DNA of 64,000 nucleotides from Thiopontia sp964551545 (GTDB lineage: Bacteria; Pseudomonadota; Gammaproteobacteria; GCF-002020875), in NCBI GenBank assembly GCA_964551545.1, contig CAZKCT010000002.1:1-64000 (forward strand), read 5' to 3'. The notes beneath the pieces are model-generated. The model worked only from the letters and a program-made list of their open reading frames with translations, did no database searches and was not told the DNA's origin. How positions within the stretch are numbered: the stretch's first letter is position 1; each line of letters opens with the position of its first letter. This document shows positions 34,559 to 44,038 of this stretch, piece by piece. The position numbers were made by a program, and so were the translations under genes.

Positions 34559-34588
34559 GCAGACAGCTACATCACGGTAGCTGTCTGC
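34559..34588 (-). promoter_or_regulatory. Intercistronic stem-loop between cbbL and cbbS
   Basis: GCAGACAGCTAC (34559-34570) and GTAGCTGTCTGC (34577-34588) are perfect complements with a 6-base loop, 12 bases after the cbbL stop. No T tract follows in the direction of transcription, so it is more likely an mRNA-stabilising or processing hairpin that sets cbbL above cbbS than a full terminator. Confidence 0.6.
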
Positions 34589-34600
34589 CATGGCTCACCA

Positions 34601-36019
34601 TTATTTATGGGCGACATCCAGCTTGTCGACAGTGTCGAACTCAAACTTGATCTCTTTCCAGGTATCCATCGCTGCAGAGAGCTCTGGACTGTGCTTGGCT
34701 GCAGAGGTGAGGATATCCTTACCCTCTTTCTCCAGCTCACGACCCTGGTTACGCGCCTCGACACAGGCCTCAACCGCAACACGATTCGCAGCCGCGCCCG
34801 CAGCGTTACCCCATGGATGACCCAACGTGCCACCACCAAACTGCAGTACAGAGTCATCACCAAAGATGTTGACCAGTGCAGGCATGTGCCATACGTGAAT
34901 ACCACCGGATGCCACTGGCAGTACGCCGGGCATTGCACCCCAATCCTGATCGAAGAAAATACCGCGTGAGCGATCTTCCTTGACGTAGCTGTCGCGCATG
35001 ATGTCGATCCAGCCCAGTGTTGCATCACGGTCCCCTTCCAGCTTACCAACAACAGTACCGGAGTGGAGGTGGTCACCACCGGAGAGACGCAGGATCTTGG
35101 TCAATACACGGAAGTGGATACCGTGGTGCGGGTTGCGATCAAGAACCGCATGCATCGCACGGTGGATATGGAGTAGCATGCCATTGTCACGACACCACTG
35201 TGCCAGCTGTGTATTGGCAGCCCAACCACCCGTCAGGTAGTCGTGCATGATGATTGGAGCACCGATCTCTTTCGCATACTCGGCACGTTTCATCATCTCA
35301 TCCGCAGTTGGCGCGGTGACGTTGAGGTAGTGACCTTTACGCTCACCGGTCTCTGCCTCAGCCTTCTGGATCGCCTCCATCACAAAATCGAAACGGTGTC
35401 TCCAGCGCATGAAGGGTTGAGAGTTAACGTTCTCATCATCCTTGGTGAAGTCAAGACCACCACGCAGACCCTCATAACAGGCACGGCCATAGTTCTTCGC
35501 AGAGAGGCCCAACTTAGGCTTAATGGTACAACCCAGCAGAGGACGACCATACTTGTTGAGCAGATCACGCTCGACCTGGATACCCTGTGGTGGACCATTA
35601 CAGGTCATCACGTAGGCGAGTGGGAAGCGGATATCTTCCAGACGCAGCGCACGCAGTGCCTTAAAGCCGAATACGTTACCGACCAGAGAGGTCATTACGT
35701 TTACAACGGAACCCTCCTCGAACAGATCGATGGGGTAAGCCACAAATGCATAGAAGCAGGTGTCGTCACCGGGTACATCTTCGATCGCGTAGGCACGACC
35801 CTTGTAGTAGTCCAGATCAGTCAGCAGGTCGGTCCATACGGTGGTCCAGGTACCGGTGGAGGACTCTGCCGCAACCGCTGCAGCGACCTCTTCACGAGGA
35901 ATTCCATCCTGTGGCGTGATTTTGAAACAGGCCAGAATATCGGTGTCTTTTACGACATAATCTGGCTCCCAGTAAGTCTCGCGGTACTCTTTTACACCCG
36001 CATCATATGTTTTTGCCAT
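34601..36019 (-). CDS. cbbL: RuBisCO form IA large subunit
   Basis: A 472-residue large subunit that carboxylates ribulose-1,5-bisphosphate. The start MAKTYDAGVKEYRETYW at 36019 follows AAGGAAA; the longer frame to 36091 has no family similarity. Active-site features: TIKPKLGLS, the carbamylated Lys in GGLDFTKDDE, HIHRAMHAV and the loop-6 lysine in TVVGKLEGDR. Sequence character and the linkage to cbbQO indicate form IAq (cytosolic) rather than carboxysomal IAc, and no carboxysome shell gene is nearby. It is transcribed away from cbbR. Confidence 0.97.
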   Translation of the reverse strand: MAKTYDAGVKEYRETYWEPDYVVKDTDILACFKITPQDGIPREEVAAAVAAESSTGTWTTVWTDLLTDLDYYKGRAYAIEDVPGDDTCFYAFVAYPIDLFEEGSVVNVMTSLVGNVFGFKALRALRLEDIRFPLAYVMTCNGPPQGIQVERDLLNKYGRPLLGCTIKPKLGLSAKNYGRACYEGLRGGLDFTKDDENVNSQPFMRWRHRFDFVMEAIQKAEAETGERKGHYLNVTAPTADEMMKRAEYAKEIGAPIIMHDYLTGGWAANTQLAQWCRDNGMLLHIHRAMHAVLDRNPHHGIHFRVLTKILRLSGGDHLHSGTVVGKLEGDRDATLGWIDIMRDSYVKEDRSRGIFFDQDWGAMPGVLPVASGGIHVWHMPALVNIFGDDSVLQFGGGTLGHPWGNAAGAAANRVAVEACVEARNQGRELEKEGKDILTSAAKHSPELSAAMDTWKEIKFEFDTVDKLDVAHK

Positions 36020-36214
36020 TGCTATTTTCCTTAACAGTTGTTCTTCGACAATGGATAGGGGTTGTGCGATTACCTCTACTCCAACTCTCAAGACCTCTAG
36101 CCAGCGTCACTTCCTCAGGTGCGTCTCTGGATAGATGGGCTGGACTATAGGCACGAGACTTGATTAGTAAAAATTATTTGTTGTTATAATATCTATTTAC
36201 ATATGTTTATTTAT

Positions 36215-36231
36215 TATCAAAAATATTGATA
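36215..36231. promoter_or_regulatory. Putative CbbR operator
   Basis: TATCAA-AAATA-TTGATA is a perfect inverted repeat containing a T-N11-A LysR motif, in the AT-rich divergent region between cbbL and cbbR, 56 bases upstream of the cbbR ATG. Position and symmetry fit autoregulation by CbbR; binding is inferred. Confidence 0.5.
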
Positions 36232-36286
36232 TAAAACAGAAAATACGGGACTTTTGGCGCCCAAAACCAAATTAAAAAACTTGACC

Positions 36287-37198
36287 ATGCACTTTACCCT
36301 GCAACAATTGAAGCTCTTTGAGGCCGTAGCACGCCATGGAAGCTATACCCGCGCCGCCGAAGAGCTCCACCTGACCCAGCCTGCTGTCTCGATTCAGATC
36401 AAACGGCTAGAGTCTCAGCTTGGAATCACACTGTTCGAAATGGTGAGTCGGAAAGTACTGTTGACCACCGCTGGCAAGGTCGCACTACAGAGCAGCCAAC
36501 AAATTCTGCAGCAGACCGAGCAGATGAAAAGCGCCATCGATAACCTCAAGGGAACCGTCAAAGGGCCTCTGCAAATCGCCGTCGTCACCACAGCAAAATA
36601 TTTCATGCCCCACCTGCTGGGGCAATTTCTTCAACGCTATCCTGAGGTGGAGCCAAGTCTTAAATTCACCAACCGTGCACGAGTGATGGAGCGCCTCCTC
36701 AATAATCTGGATGACTTTGTGGTGATGGGACAGATCCCAGACGATCCTCGACTGGAGAGCTATCCCTTTCTCAACAACGTATTGGGTGTCGTCGCGCCTC
36801 CAGACCACCCACTGGCAGAGCAGCGCCAGATCTCACTACGTAACCTGACCAAAGAGCGCTTTCTCAAACGAGAGCCTGGCTCCGGCACCCGGAACGTCTT
36901 TGATCAGATGCTGGAGAAAGAGGGGCTACAGATTGACCCCTACATGGAGCTGGGGAGTAGTGAGGCGCTGAAACAGGGGGTGATGGCGGACCTTGGGCTA
37001 GCGGTTCTCTCTCTCCACAGCGTTGAGCTGGAGCGTAAGAGCGGAAAACTGGTGGTACTGGATGTCGAGGGGTTTCCTTTGGTACGACGCTGGTATGCGG
37101 TTCACCTCAAAGGGGTGAAGCTCTCCCTGGTCGCACAGACCTTTCTTGACGATATGCTGGAGAAGGGTGAGCAGCTGCTCTCACTTCAGCCCGAGTAA
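36287..37198 (+). CDS. cbbR: LysR-type regulator of the cbb operon
   Basis: A 303-residue LysR regulator. The N-terminal HTH (TLQQLKLFEAVARHGSYTRAAEELHLTQPAVSIQIKRLE) is followed by a substrate-binding-like effector domain. It is divergent from cbbL, the classic cbbR arrangement, and CbbR proteins sense Calvin-cycle metabolites or redox state. The ATG at 36287 gives the family N-terminus (MHFTLQQL); a TTG at 36254 would add eleven basic residues. The downstream gene, glmU, is convergent. Confidence 0.93.
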   Translation: MHFTLQQLKLFEAVARHGSYTRAAEELHLTQPAVSIQIKRLESQLGITLFEMVSRKVLLTTAGKVALQSSQQILQQTEQMKSAIDNLKGTVKGPLQIAVVTTAKYFMPHLLGQFLQRYPEVEPSLKFTNRARVMERLLNNLDDFVVMGQIPDDPRLESYPFLNNVLGVVAPPDHPLAEQRQISLRNLTKERFLKREPGSGTRNVFDQMLEKEGLQIDPYMELGSSEALKQGVMADLGLAVLSLHSVELERKSGKLVVLDVEGFPLVRRWYAVHLKGVKLSLVAQTFLDDMLEKGEQLLSLQPE

Positions 37199-37214
37199 TA
37201 CACCCAAACTACGA

Positions 37215-38600
37215 CTACTTCTGTGGCCGCTTCCACCCTCTCATGGTCAGCTGCTTTGAGCGACTCAATGTCAATTTCTCTGCTGGAGCAGTCTTGACGA
37301 TGGTTGAGCCTGCGCCAATCGTTGCCCCCGCTTCCACCTCAACCGGTGCCACCAGTTGGGAATCGGATCCGATAAAGGCATCATTCCCAATGACGGTGCG
37401 ATGTTTATTGGCACCGTCATAGTTGCAGGTAATCACCCCGGCACCAATGTTGACCCGCTCTCCGATCGTACTGTCACCCACATAGGCTAGATGGTTGATT
37501 TTGGAGCCACTCCCCACCTGGCTCTTTTTCACTTCGACAAAGTTTCCAATGTGGTTGGTGCCGGCCAGTTCGGCACCGGGACGCAATCGGGCAAAGGGGC
37601 CAATGCGGCTTTCTGGGCCCACCTGAGCGGACTCAATCACGCAATTAGGCAGGATCTCGCTATTGGCTCCAATCACCGCATCCTTGATATGGCAATTGGC
37701 ACCAATGCGCACGCCCGCCTCCAGAGTCACTATGCCCTCAAAGACCGCATTGATATCGATGGTGACATCTTCCCCGCAGTGGAGCGCCCCGCGCAGATCA
37801 AAACGGCTGGGGTCGATCAGCGTTACCCCTTCGCGCATCAGCTGTTCTGCCTGTTGACGTTGGTAGAACCGCTCCAGCTGGGCCAGCTGCAGGCGATCAT
37901 TGACGCCCTGCACCTCAGCCTCGGACTGCGCATGAACCGCCTGTACCGCGATGCCATCAGCAACGGCCATCTCGACAATGTCCGTGAGATAGAACTCCCC
38001 CTGTGCATTGTTATTCTCCAGCGCATCAATCCAGCCACGTAACCGCTTGGCAGAGAGCGCCATGATGCCTGTATTGACCTCATTCAGCTTGAGTTCATCG
38101 ACTGTGGCATCTTTCTGCTCCACAATCCGGATCACACTTCCTTGGTCATCACGCACAATGCGGCCATAACCGGTCGGCTCTGCCAGGTCGACGGTAAGGA
38201 GGGCAAAGCCACTCTCTTGTCCCGCCTGCAGTAACTGATTCAGGGTTTTCGTCTGGATCAGTGGGACATCCCCATAGAGCACAAGAACCTGCTCTTCCGA
38301 TTGCAGTGAAGAAAGTGCCTGTTCCACGGCATGGCCCGTACCCAACTGCTCCGCCTGCAACACCCAGTTGACGTTGAGATGACCCAACTGCTGTTGCACC
38401 TGCCCGCCACCATGGCCATAGACCACATGGATCGACTCGGGTTGAAGGGCTGTCGCAGTATTGACCACATGCTCCAGCATCGGTCTGCCCGCCAGTGAAT
38501 GGAGCACTTTGGGCAGCGCTGAACGCATCCGCGTTCCCTGCCCCGCAGCAAGAATGACAACAGCAATTGAGTGGGATGGTTGAGCCATAAAATGAGCCAT
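37215..38600 (-). CDS. glmU: Bifunctional GlmU (GlcNAc-1-P uridyltransferase/acetyltransferase)
   Basis: A 461-residue enzyme making UDP-N-acetylglucosamine. The N-terminal pyrophosphorylase has LAAGQGTRMRSALPKVLHSLAGRPM, GTGHAVEQAL and LYGDVPLI. The C-terminal left-handed beta helix has hexapeptide repeats (IGANCHIKDAVIGANSEI, and so on) and GPFARLRPGAEL, VEVKKSQVGSGSKINHLAYVGD. An ATG four codons in (38588) is an equally plausible start. It is separated from the upstream atp operon by ppk2 on the other strand, whereas glmU often follows atpC directly. Confidence 0.95.
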   Translation of the reverse strand: MAHFMAQPSHSIAVVILAAGQGTRMRSALPKVLHSLAGRPMLEHVVNTATALQPESIHVVYGHGGGQVQQQLGHLNVNWVLQAEQLGTGHAVEQALSSLQSEEQVLVLYGDVPLIQTKTLNQLLQAGQESGFALLTVDLAEPTGYGRIVRDDQGSVIRIVEQKDATVDELKLNEVNTGIMALSAKRLRGWIDALENNNAQGEFYLTDIVEMAVADGIAVQAVHAQSEAEVQGVNDRLQLAQLERFYQRQQAEQLMREGVTLIDPSRFDLRGALHCGEDVTIDINAVFEGIVTLEAGVRIGANCHIKDAVIGANSEILPNCVIESAQVGPESRIGPFARLRPGAELAGTNHIGNFVEVKKSQVGSGSKINHLAYVGDSTIGERVNIGAGVITCNYDGANKHRTVIGNDAFIGSDSQLVAPVEVEAGATIGAGSTIVKTAPAEKLTLSRSKQLTMRGWKRPQK

Positions 38601-38690
38601 CTACTATAAATAATACAAACAGATATGATACACCTGACAAAACTGAAACAGTGGATATAATCAGAGTAGTGAACCAATCAACCCCTACGG

Positions 38691-39572
38691 ATGGTGCATA
38701 TCATGGATAGAGAACAGCCCCTTTCAATCGAATCCCTACAGTCCAAACTGGACCAGAGCAAAGCCAAGCTCTCGAAAACAAATAAGGCCTATAAACGGCG
38801 CAAGCAGGAGCAGTCCCTCAAACCCTATCAGGCGGAACTCTTGGCGCTACAACGCTATCTGGAAGAGACCGGCCGACGCATGGTGATTCTTTTCGAGGGG
38901 CGTGATGCCTCCGGCAAGGGCGGCACCATCCGCCGAGTCACCCGCTACATGAATGAAAAACACTATCGTGTCGTTGCGCTCGGCAAACCAACCGATGAGC
39001 AGCGCAGCCAGTGGTTCTTCCAGAAGTATGTTGCACAGCTCCCCAGAGGCGGTGAGATGGTGCTGTTTGATCGTAGTTGGTACAACCGCGCAATGGTTGA
39101 ACCGATCTTCGGGTTCTGTACCCCAGAGGAGTACAACAACTTCATGCGTGGCGTAACCGGGTTTGAAAAGGACTTGGCGCGCCAGGGCACAATTCTGGTC
39201 AAACTCTACTTCAGCGTCACCAAGGATGAGCAGGCACGCCGTTTTGAGCGGCGCAAGACCGATCCACTACGCCAGTGGAAGCTGAGTGAGGTGGATGTAC
39301 AGGCTCAGGAGCGCTGGGATGACTTCACCAACCAGAAGTACGAGATGCTGAGGCGCACCCACAGCAGTCATGCGCCATGGACGGTTGTCCGCTCCAACGA
39401 CAAGTATCTGGCCCGACTCAATGCGATGAAGGTGATTCTCAACGCCGTCCCCTATCAGCGCTTCAACCCCGAACTTGACTTTGTACCGGACCCAAAGATT
39501 GTCATCTCCGGCGCACGTGAGGTGGAGAATATGGAGGCGGAGCGCTTACGCAAAGGGAAATTTATCTCTTAG
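38691..39572 (+). CDS. ppk2: Polyphosphate kinase 2
   Basis: A 293-residue PPK2-family enzyme that phosphorylates nucleotides with polyphosphate (or the reverse). Walker A is FEGRDASGKGGTIRR (~68-82), lid-region residues are in RGEMVLFDRSWYNRAMVE, and the conserved VEPIFGFCTPEEY and KLSEVDVQAQERWDD follow. One domain only, so PPK2 class I or III rather than the tandem class II. An ATG at 38703 is an alternative start. It lies between glmU (divergent) and the atp operon (convergent) and ends at a strong terminator. Confidence 0.92.
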   Translation: MVHIMDREQPLSIESLQSKLDQSKAKLSKTNKAYKRRKQEQSLKPYQAELLALQRYLEETGRRMVILFEGRDASGKGGTIRRVTRYMNEKHYRVVALGKPTDEQRSQWFFQKYVAQLPRGGEMVLFDRSWYNRAMVEPIFGFCTPEEYNNFMRGVTGFEKDLARQGTILVKLYFSVTKDEQARRFERRKTDPLRQWKLSEVDVQAQERWDDFTNQKYEMLRRTHSSHAPWTVVRSNDKYLARLNAMKVILNAVPYQRFNPELDFVPDPKIVISGAREVENMEAERLRKGKFIS

Positions 39573-39610
39573 AGGTCTCTCTTAAACAGACCGTTGAAAG
39601 CCCCAGACAC

Positions 39611-39650
39611 AAAACGGGGAGCTGCCATCTTCTTGGCAGCTCCCCGTTTT
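39611..39650. terminator. Bidirectional intrinsic terminator between ppk2 and atpC
   Basis: A perfect 17-bp stem: AAAACGGGGAGCTGCCA (39611-39627) and its complement (39634-39650), with a 6-base loop. The stem is GC-rich, with A/T-rich ends on both sides giving a U run in either direction, and it sits between the convergent ends of ppk2 and the atp operon. Confidence 0.92.
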
Positions 39651-39666
39651 AGTTAATCTGCTTAGA

Positions 39667-40092
39667 TTAAACGCCGGAACGCTTGCGCAGACGATCAATC
39701 GCCTGCAGCTGCGCAGCAGCCTGTACCAACTCGGACTGCGCCTTGGCATAGTCCATTTTGGCACTCTTATCCTGCATCGCCGCTTCGGCACGCTCCTTGG
39801 CCTGAATCGCTGCTGCCTCATCGAGATCTGCTGCACGAACTGCAGTGTCAGCCAGTACCGTCACAACGTGAGGCTGTACCTCCAACAGACCACCCGAGAT
39901 AAAGAAATCGAGCTCTTCACCACCCGGCTGCTGCACCCTCACCTCTCCCGGCTTCATCGGGGTCAGCATCGGGGCATGGCGAGGTGCGATACCGACCTCA
40001 CCCATTTCGGCCGGCGCGAAGACCATCTCGGCCACACCGGAGAAGATCTCCTTCTCGGCACTGACGATATCAACATGGACGGTCATTGACAT
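39667..40092 (-). CDS. atpC: ATP synthase epsilon subunit
   Basis: A 141-residue epsilon subunit of the F1 sector. The N-terminal beta-sandwich (VHVDIVSAEKEIFSGVAEMVFAPAEMGEVGIAPRHAPMLT) is followed by the two-helix C-terminal domain (AAIQAKERAEAAMQDK). It links rotation to inhibition of ATP hydrolysis. It is the last gene of the operon, 27 bases after atpD, and ends before the terminator at 39611-39650. Confidence 0.97.
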   Translation of the reverse strand: MSMTVHVDIVSAEKEIFSGVAEMVFAPAEMGEVGIAPRHAPMLTPMKPGEVRVQQPGGEELDFFISGGLLEVQPHVVTVLADTAVRAADLDEAAAIQAKERAEAAMQDKSAKMDYAKAQSELVQAAAQLQAIDRLRKRSGV

Positions 40093-40119
40093 AATGGTCT
40101 TCCTCTACGCTCAGCAATC

Positions 40120-41493
40120 TTAAATGGTTTTTGCCTTCTCAACCGCCTCATCAATCGAGCCGACCATGTAGAAAGCCTGCTCGGGCAGGTGATCATACTC
40201 GCCATCAACGATCGCCTTGAAGCCGCTGATAGTATCTGCCAGAGAGACATACTTACCCGGCGTGCCAGTGAAGACCTCTGCCACGAAGAATGGCTGAGAG
40301 AGGAAACGCTGGATCTTACGTGCGCGGTTTACGGTTTTCTTGTCCTCTTCCGAGAGCTCATCCATACCGAGAATCGCAATGATATCTTTCAACTCTTTAT
40401 AACGCTGCAGCGTGGTCTGTACAGTACGCGCAACATTATAGTGCTCCTCACCCACCACGTGTGGGTCGAGCTGACGGCTGGTAGAGTCGAGTGGATCTAC
40501 CGCAGGGTAGATACCCAGCTCTGCAACCTGACGTGACAGTACAACGGTCGCATCCAAGTGGGCAAAGGTAGTCGCTGGAGATGGGTCCGTAAGGTCATCT
40601 GCAGGGACGTATACCGCCTGAATCGAGGTGATAGAACCGGTCTTGGTCGAAGTAATACGCTCTTGCAGCGCACCCATCTCTTCCGCCAGCGTTGGCTGGT
40701 AGCCCACCGCAGAAGGCATACGACCCAACAGTGCCGATACCTCGGTTCCCGCCAGTGTGTAACGATAGATATTATCGATGAAGAGCAGTACATCACGGCC
40801 TTCATCACGGAATGCCTCTGCCATGGTCAAACCGGTCAGGGCAACACGCAGACGGTTACCGGGAGGCTCATTCATCTGGCCGTATACGAGGGATACCTTA
40901 TCCAGTACGCCACCTTCGGTCATCTCGTGGTAGAAGTCGTTACCCTCACGCGTACGCTCACCAACACCGGCGAATACGGAGTAGCCACTATGCTCGATCG
41001 CGATATTACGGATCAGCTCCATCATGTTTACGGTCTTACCTACACCAGCACCACCGAACAGTCCGACTTTACCACCCTTGGCGAACGGGCAGACCAGGTC
41101 GATCACCTTGATGCCAGTTTCGAGAATCTCAGCCGCTGCAGAGAGCTCATCGAATGCAGGTGCCTTGCGGTGGATCGGCATACGCATCTCTTCGCCAATC
41201 TCGCCCTTCTCATCAATCGGGTCACCCAAGACATTCATGATACGGCCCAGAGTCTTGATACCGACAGGAACCTGAATCGGCGCACCGGTACCGGTGACAG
41301 AGAGCCCACGCTTCAGGCCGTCTGTGGTACCCATCGCGATGGCACGAACTACGCCATCACCGATCTGCTGCTGAACCTCTAGCGTCAAGCCGGGCTCATC
41401 TACGAGCAGTGCGTCAAATACTTTTGGCATCTGATCGCGTGGGAACTCGACGTCTACCACTGCACCGATGATCTGAACAATCGTTCCTGACAT
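40120..41493 (-). CDS. atpD: ATP synthase beta subunit
   Basis: The 457-residue catalytic F1 subunit. Walker A is GGAGVGKTVNMMELI, Walker B is VLLFIDNIYRYT, with GMDELSEEDK near the C-terminus. The catalytic Glu and Arg regions (GERTREGNDFYHEM) are present. One detail differs from many homologues: IDNIYRYT instead of IDNIFRFT. It sits between atpG and atpC. Confidence 0.97.
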   Translation of the reverse strand: MSGTIVQIIGAVVDVEFPRDQMPKVFDALLVDEPGLTLEVQQQIGDGVVRAIAMGTTDGLKRGLSVTGTGAPIQVPVGIKTLGRIMNVLGDPIDEKGEIGEEMRMPIHRKAPAFDELSAAAEILETGIKVIDLVCPFAKGGKVGLFGGAGVGKTVNMMELIRNIAIEHSGYSVFAGVGERTREGNDFYHEMTEGGVLDKVSLVYGQMNEPPGNRLRVALTGLTMAEAFRDEGRDVLLFIDNIYRYTLAGTEVSALLGRMPSAVGYQPTLAEEMGALQERITSTKTGSITSIQAVYVPADDLTDPSPATTFAHLDATVVLSRQVAELGIYPAVDPLDSTSRQLDPHVVGEEHYNVARTVQTTLQRYKELKDIIAILGMDELSEEDKKTVNRARKIQRFLSQPFFVAEVFTGTPGKYVSLADTISGFKAIVDGEYDHLPEQAFYMVGSIDEAVEKAKTI

Positions 41494-41539
41494 CTCTTAA
41501 TCCTCTTTATCCAAATAAACTAAACTTAAAATTCAATGC

Positions 41540-42400
41540 TTATACTGCCGCCGCACCGCCAACAATATCGGCCAGTTCGGAGGTGATCGCCGCCTGACGC
41601 GCCTTGTTGTAGACCAGCTCAAGATCGTTGATCAGGTCACCCGCATTATCGGTCGCACTCTTCATCGCCACCATTCGAGCCGACATCTCACAGGCAATAT
41701 TCTCAACCACGCCCTGATAAACCATCGACTCCACATAGCGCTGTAGCAGGGTATCCATCACCGGCTTTGCCTCCGGCTCATAAATATAGTCCCAGTGGTG
41801 GCTGTACTTATCGCTCTCTTCCTGCTGCAAAGGCAGCACCTGGCGAACGGTTGGCTCCTGGGTCATGGTGTTGACGAACCGGTTGTAGACGATATAGAGG
41901 CGATCGATCTTGCCCTCGTCATAAGCATCCAACATCGCCTTCACCGGTCCAATCAGTGACGCCATTTCTGGCTGGTCTCCCAACTGAGAGGCCTCGGAAA
42001 CCAGGCTACCACCCATCCGGCTCAGAAAACCGAGCGCCTTACTACCCACAGCGGTGTAGTCAATCTCGACGTCCGCATCACTCTGCGCCTTGATTGCCTT
42101 GAGCGCCTCACGAAACAGGTTGACGTTGAGGCCACCACAGAGCCCTCGATCCGAGGAGATTACAATATAACCCACTCGCTTGGCCTCACGCTCGTTGAGG
42201 TAGCTGTGGTGATACTCGGGATGCGCATTGGCGAGGTGTCCAACCACTGCACCAATTTTTTCGCTATAGGGGCGAGAGGCCTCCATTCGCTCCTGCGCCT
42301 TCCGCATCTTACTGGCGGCCACCATCTCCATGGCGCGAGTAATCTTCTGCGTGCTCTTGACGCTCTTGATCTTCTCTCGAATTTCCTTGCCAACTGCCAT
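41540..42400 (-). CDS. atpG: ATP synthase gamma subunit
   Basis: The 286-residue central-stalk subunit. The N-terminal coiled-coil helix (EIREKIKSVKSTQKITRAMEMVAASKMRKAQ) and the C-terminal helix (ELVYNKARQAAITSELADIVGGAAAV) flank a Rossmann-like middle (VISSDRGLCGGLNVNLF). The length equals the E. coli protein (287). It lies between atpA and atpD. Confidence 0.97.
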   Translation of the reverse strand: MAVGKEIREKIKSVKSTQKITRAMEMVAASKMRKAQERMEASRPYSEKIGAVVGHLANAHPEYHHSYLNEREAKRVGYIVISSDRGLCGGLNVNLFREALKAIKAQSDADVEIDYTAVGSKALGFLSRMGGSLVSEASQLGDQPEMASLIGPVKAMLDAYDEGKIDRLYIVYNRFVNTMTQEPTVRQVLPLQQEESDKYSHHWDYIYEPEAKPVMDTLLQRYVESMVYQGVVENIACEMSARMVAMKSATDNAGDLINDLELVYNKARQAAITSELADIVGGAAAV

Positions 42401-42441
42401 CTGCTCAGGGTCCTTTTAATCGGGTTTCCGTATGACCACTC

Positions 42442-43983
42442 TTACCAGCTATGGTTAGCCTTGAAGTCTTCAATGGCGCTACGCAGACCGCTCTCAATGG
42501 TGTCGTTATAGTCACCCGACTCATTGATGCTCTCCATCAATGCAGCATGTGAGCTCGCCATGTAGGACTGCAGTGCCTCTTCGAAATCAACGATCTTCGA
42601 TGGATCAATATCATCCAGATAGCCCTCATTGGCTGCGAACAGAGAGGTTGCCAGCTGAGCAATTGACATTGGCTCATACTGCTTCTGCTTCATCAGCTCA
42701 GTGACGCGCTGACCACGCTCAATCTGCTTACGAGTCGCCTCATCCAGATCCGATGCAAACTGCGCAAAGGCTGCCAGCTCACGATACTGTGCGAGGTCGA
42801 GACGAACACCACCGCCCAACTTCTTGATGATCTTGGTCTGTGCCGCACCACCCACACGCGATACCGAGAGACCTGCGTTAATTGCAGGACGGATACCGGA
42901 GTTGAAGAGGTCGGTCTCAAGGAAAATCTGGCCATCGGTAATGGAGATGACGTTGGTCGGTACGAAAGCCGATACGTCACCGGCCTGGGTCTCGATAACC
43001 GGCAGTGCGGTCAGGGATCCAGTCTTGCCTTTCACCTCGCCGTTGGTCAGCTTCTCGACCTCAGCCTCGTTGATGCGCGATGCGCGCTCCAGCAGACGGG
43101 AGTGGAGATAGAAGACATCACCAGGATAGGCCTCACGACCCGGTGGACGACGCAGCAACAGAGATACCTGACGGTAGGCCCACGCCTGCTTGGTCAAATC
43201 ATCATAGACGATCAGTGCGTCTTCACCCTTGTCACGGAAGTACTCGCCCATGGTGCAACCAGAGTATGGTGCGATGAACTGCATCGCCGCTGCATCGGAG
43301 GCAGAAGCGGCAACAATAATGGTGTGCTCCAGTGCATCATGCTCTTCCAGACGGCGAACCACTTCCGCAATCGAGGAAGCTTTCTGGCCAACCGCAACGT
43401 AGATACATTTAACGCCGGTGCCTTTCTGGTTGATGATGGCGTCAACCGCGACGGCGGTCTTTCCGGTCTGGCGGTCACCAATGATCAGCTCACGCTGGCC
43501 ACGACCAATGGGGACCATTGCATCAATCGCCTTCAGTCCAGTCTGTACTGGCTGATCAACCGATTTACGTGCAATGACGCCCGGTGCGATCTTCTCGATT
43601 GGAGAGGTGCCAACAGCGTCAATGGGGCCTTTCCCATCCAGCGGATTACCCAGTGAGTCAACCACACGCCCCAGCAGCCCTTCACCGACGGGAACCTCAA
43701 GGATGCGACCGGTACAACGTACGGTATCACCCTCAGAGATGTGCTCATACGACCCGAGGATCACCGCACCAACGGAGTCTCGCTCCAGATTCAGCGCCAT
43801 GCCGTAGGTATTACCAGGGAACTCGATCATCTCGCCCTGCATCGCGTCACTCAGACCGTGCAGGCGGACAACGCCATCTGCCAGACTGACCACGGTACCT
43901 TCGGTACGGGCCTCGGCAAGTGGCTCGAAACTCTCGATTTTCTTCCGGATCAGTTCGCTGACTTCAGAAGGATTGAGTTGCAT
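42442..43983 (-). CDS. atpA: ATP synthase alpha subunit
   Basis: The 513-residue non-catalytic nucleotide-binding F1 subunit. It starts MQLNPSEVSELIRKKIE, with Walker A GDRQTGKTAVAVDAIINQ and ALIVYDDLTKQAWAYRQVSLLLRRPPGREAYPGD in pieces. The length is identical to E. coli AtpA (513). It lies between atpH and atpG. Confidence 0.98.
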   Translation of the reverse strand: MQLNPSEVSELIRKKIESFEPLAEARTEGTVVSLADGVVRLHGLSDAMQGEMIEFPGNTYGMALNLERDSVGAVILGSYEHISEGDTVRCTGRILEVPVGEGLLGRVVDSLGNPLDGKGPIDAVGTSPIEKIAPGVIARKSVDQPVQTGLKAIDAMVPIGRGQRELIIGDRQTGKTAVAVDAIINQKGTGVKCIYVAVGQKASSIAEVVRRLEEHDALEHTIIVAASASDAAAMQFIAPYSGCTMGEYFRDKGEDALIVYDDLTKQAWAYRQVSLLLRRPPGREAYPGDVFYLHSRLLERASRINEAEVEKLTNGEVKGKTGSLTALPVIETQAGDVSAFVPTNVISITDGQIFLETDLFNSGIRPAINAGLSVSRVGGAAQTKIIKKLGGGVRLDLAQYRELAAFAQFASDLDEATRKQIERGQRVTELMKQKQYEPMSIAQLATSLFAANEGYLDDIDPSKIVDFEEALQSYMASSHAALMESINESGDYNDTIESGLRSAIEDFKANHSW

Positions 43984-44038
43984 GATTGCTCCTTAAAAAC
44001 AAAATATCCTAAAAACTAAAACCTGTCGCAGACCTTAC

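Noticed and set aside
29189..36019. Carboxysome locus
   Set aside because: The operon has cbbQ and cbbO and no shell (csoS) or carboxysomal carbonic anhydrase gene.
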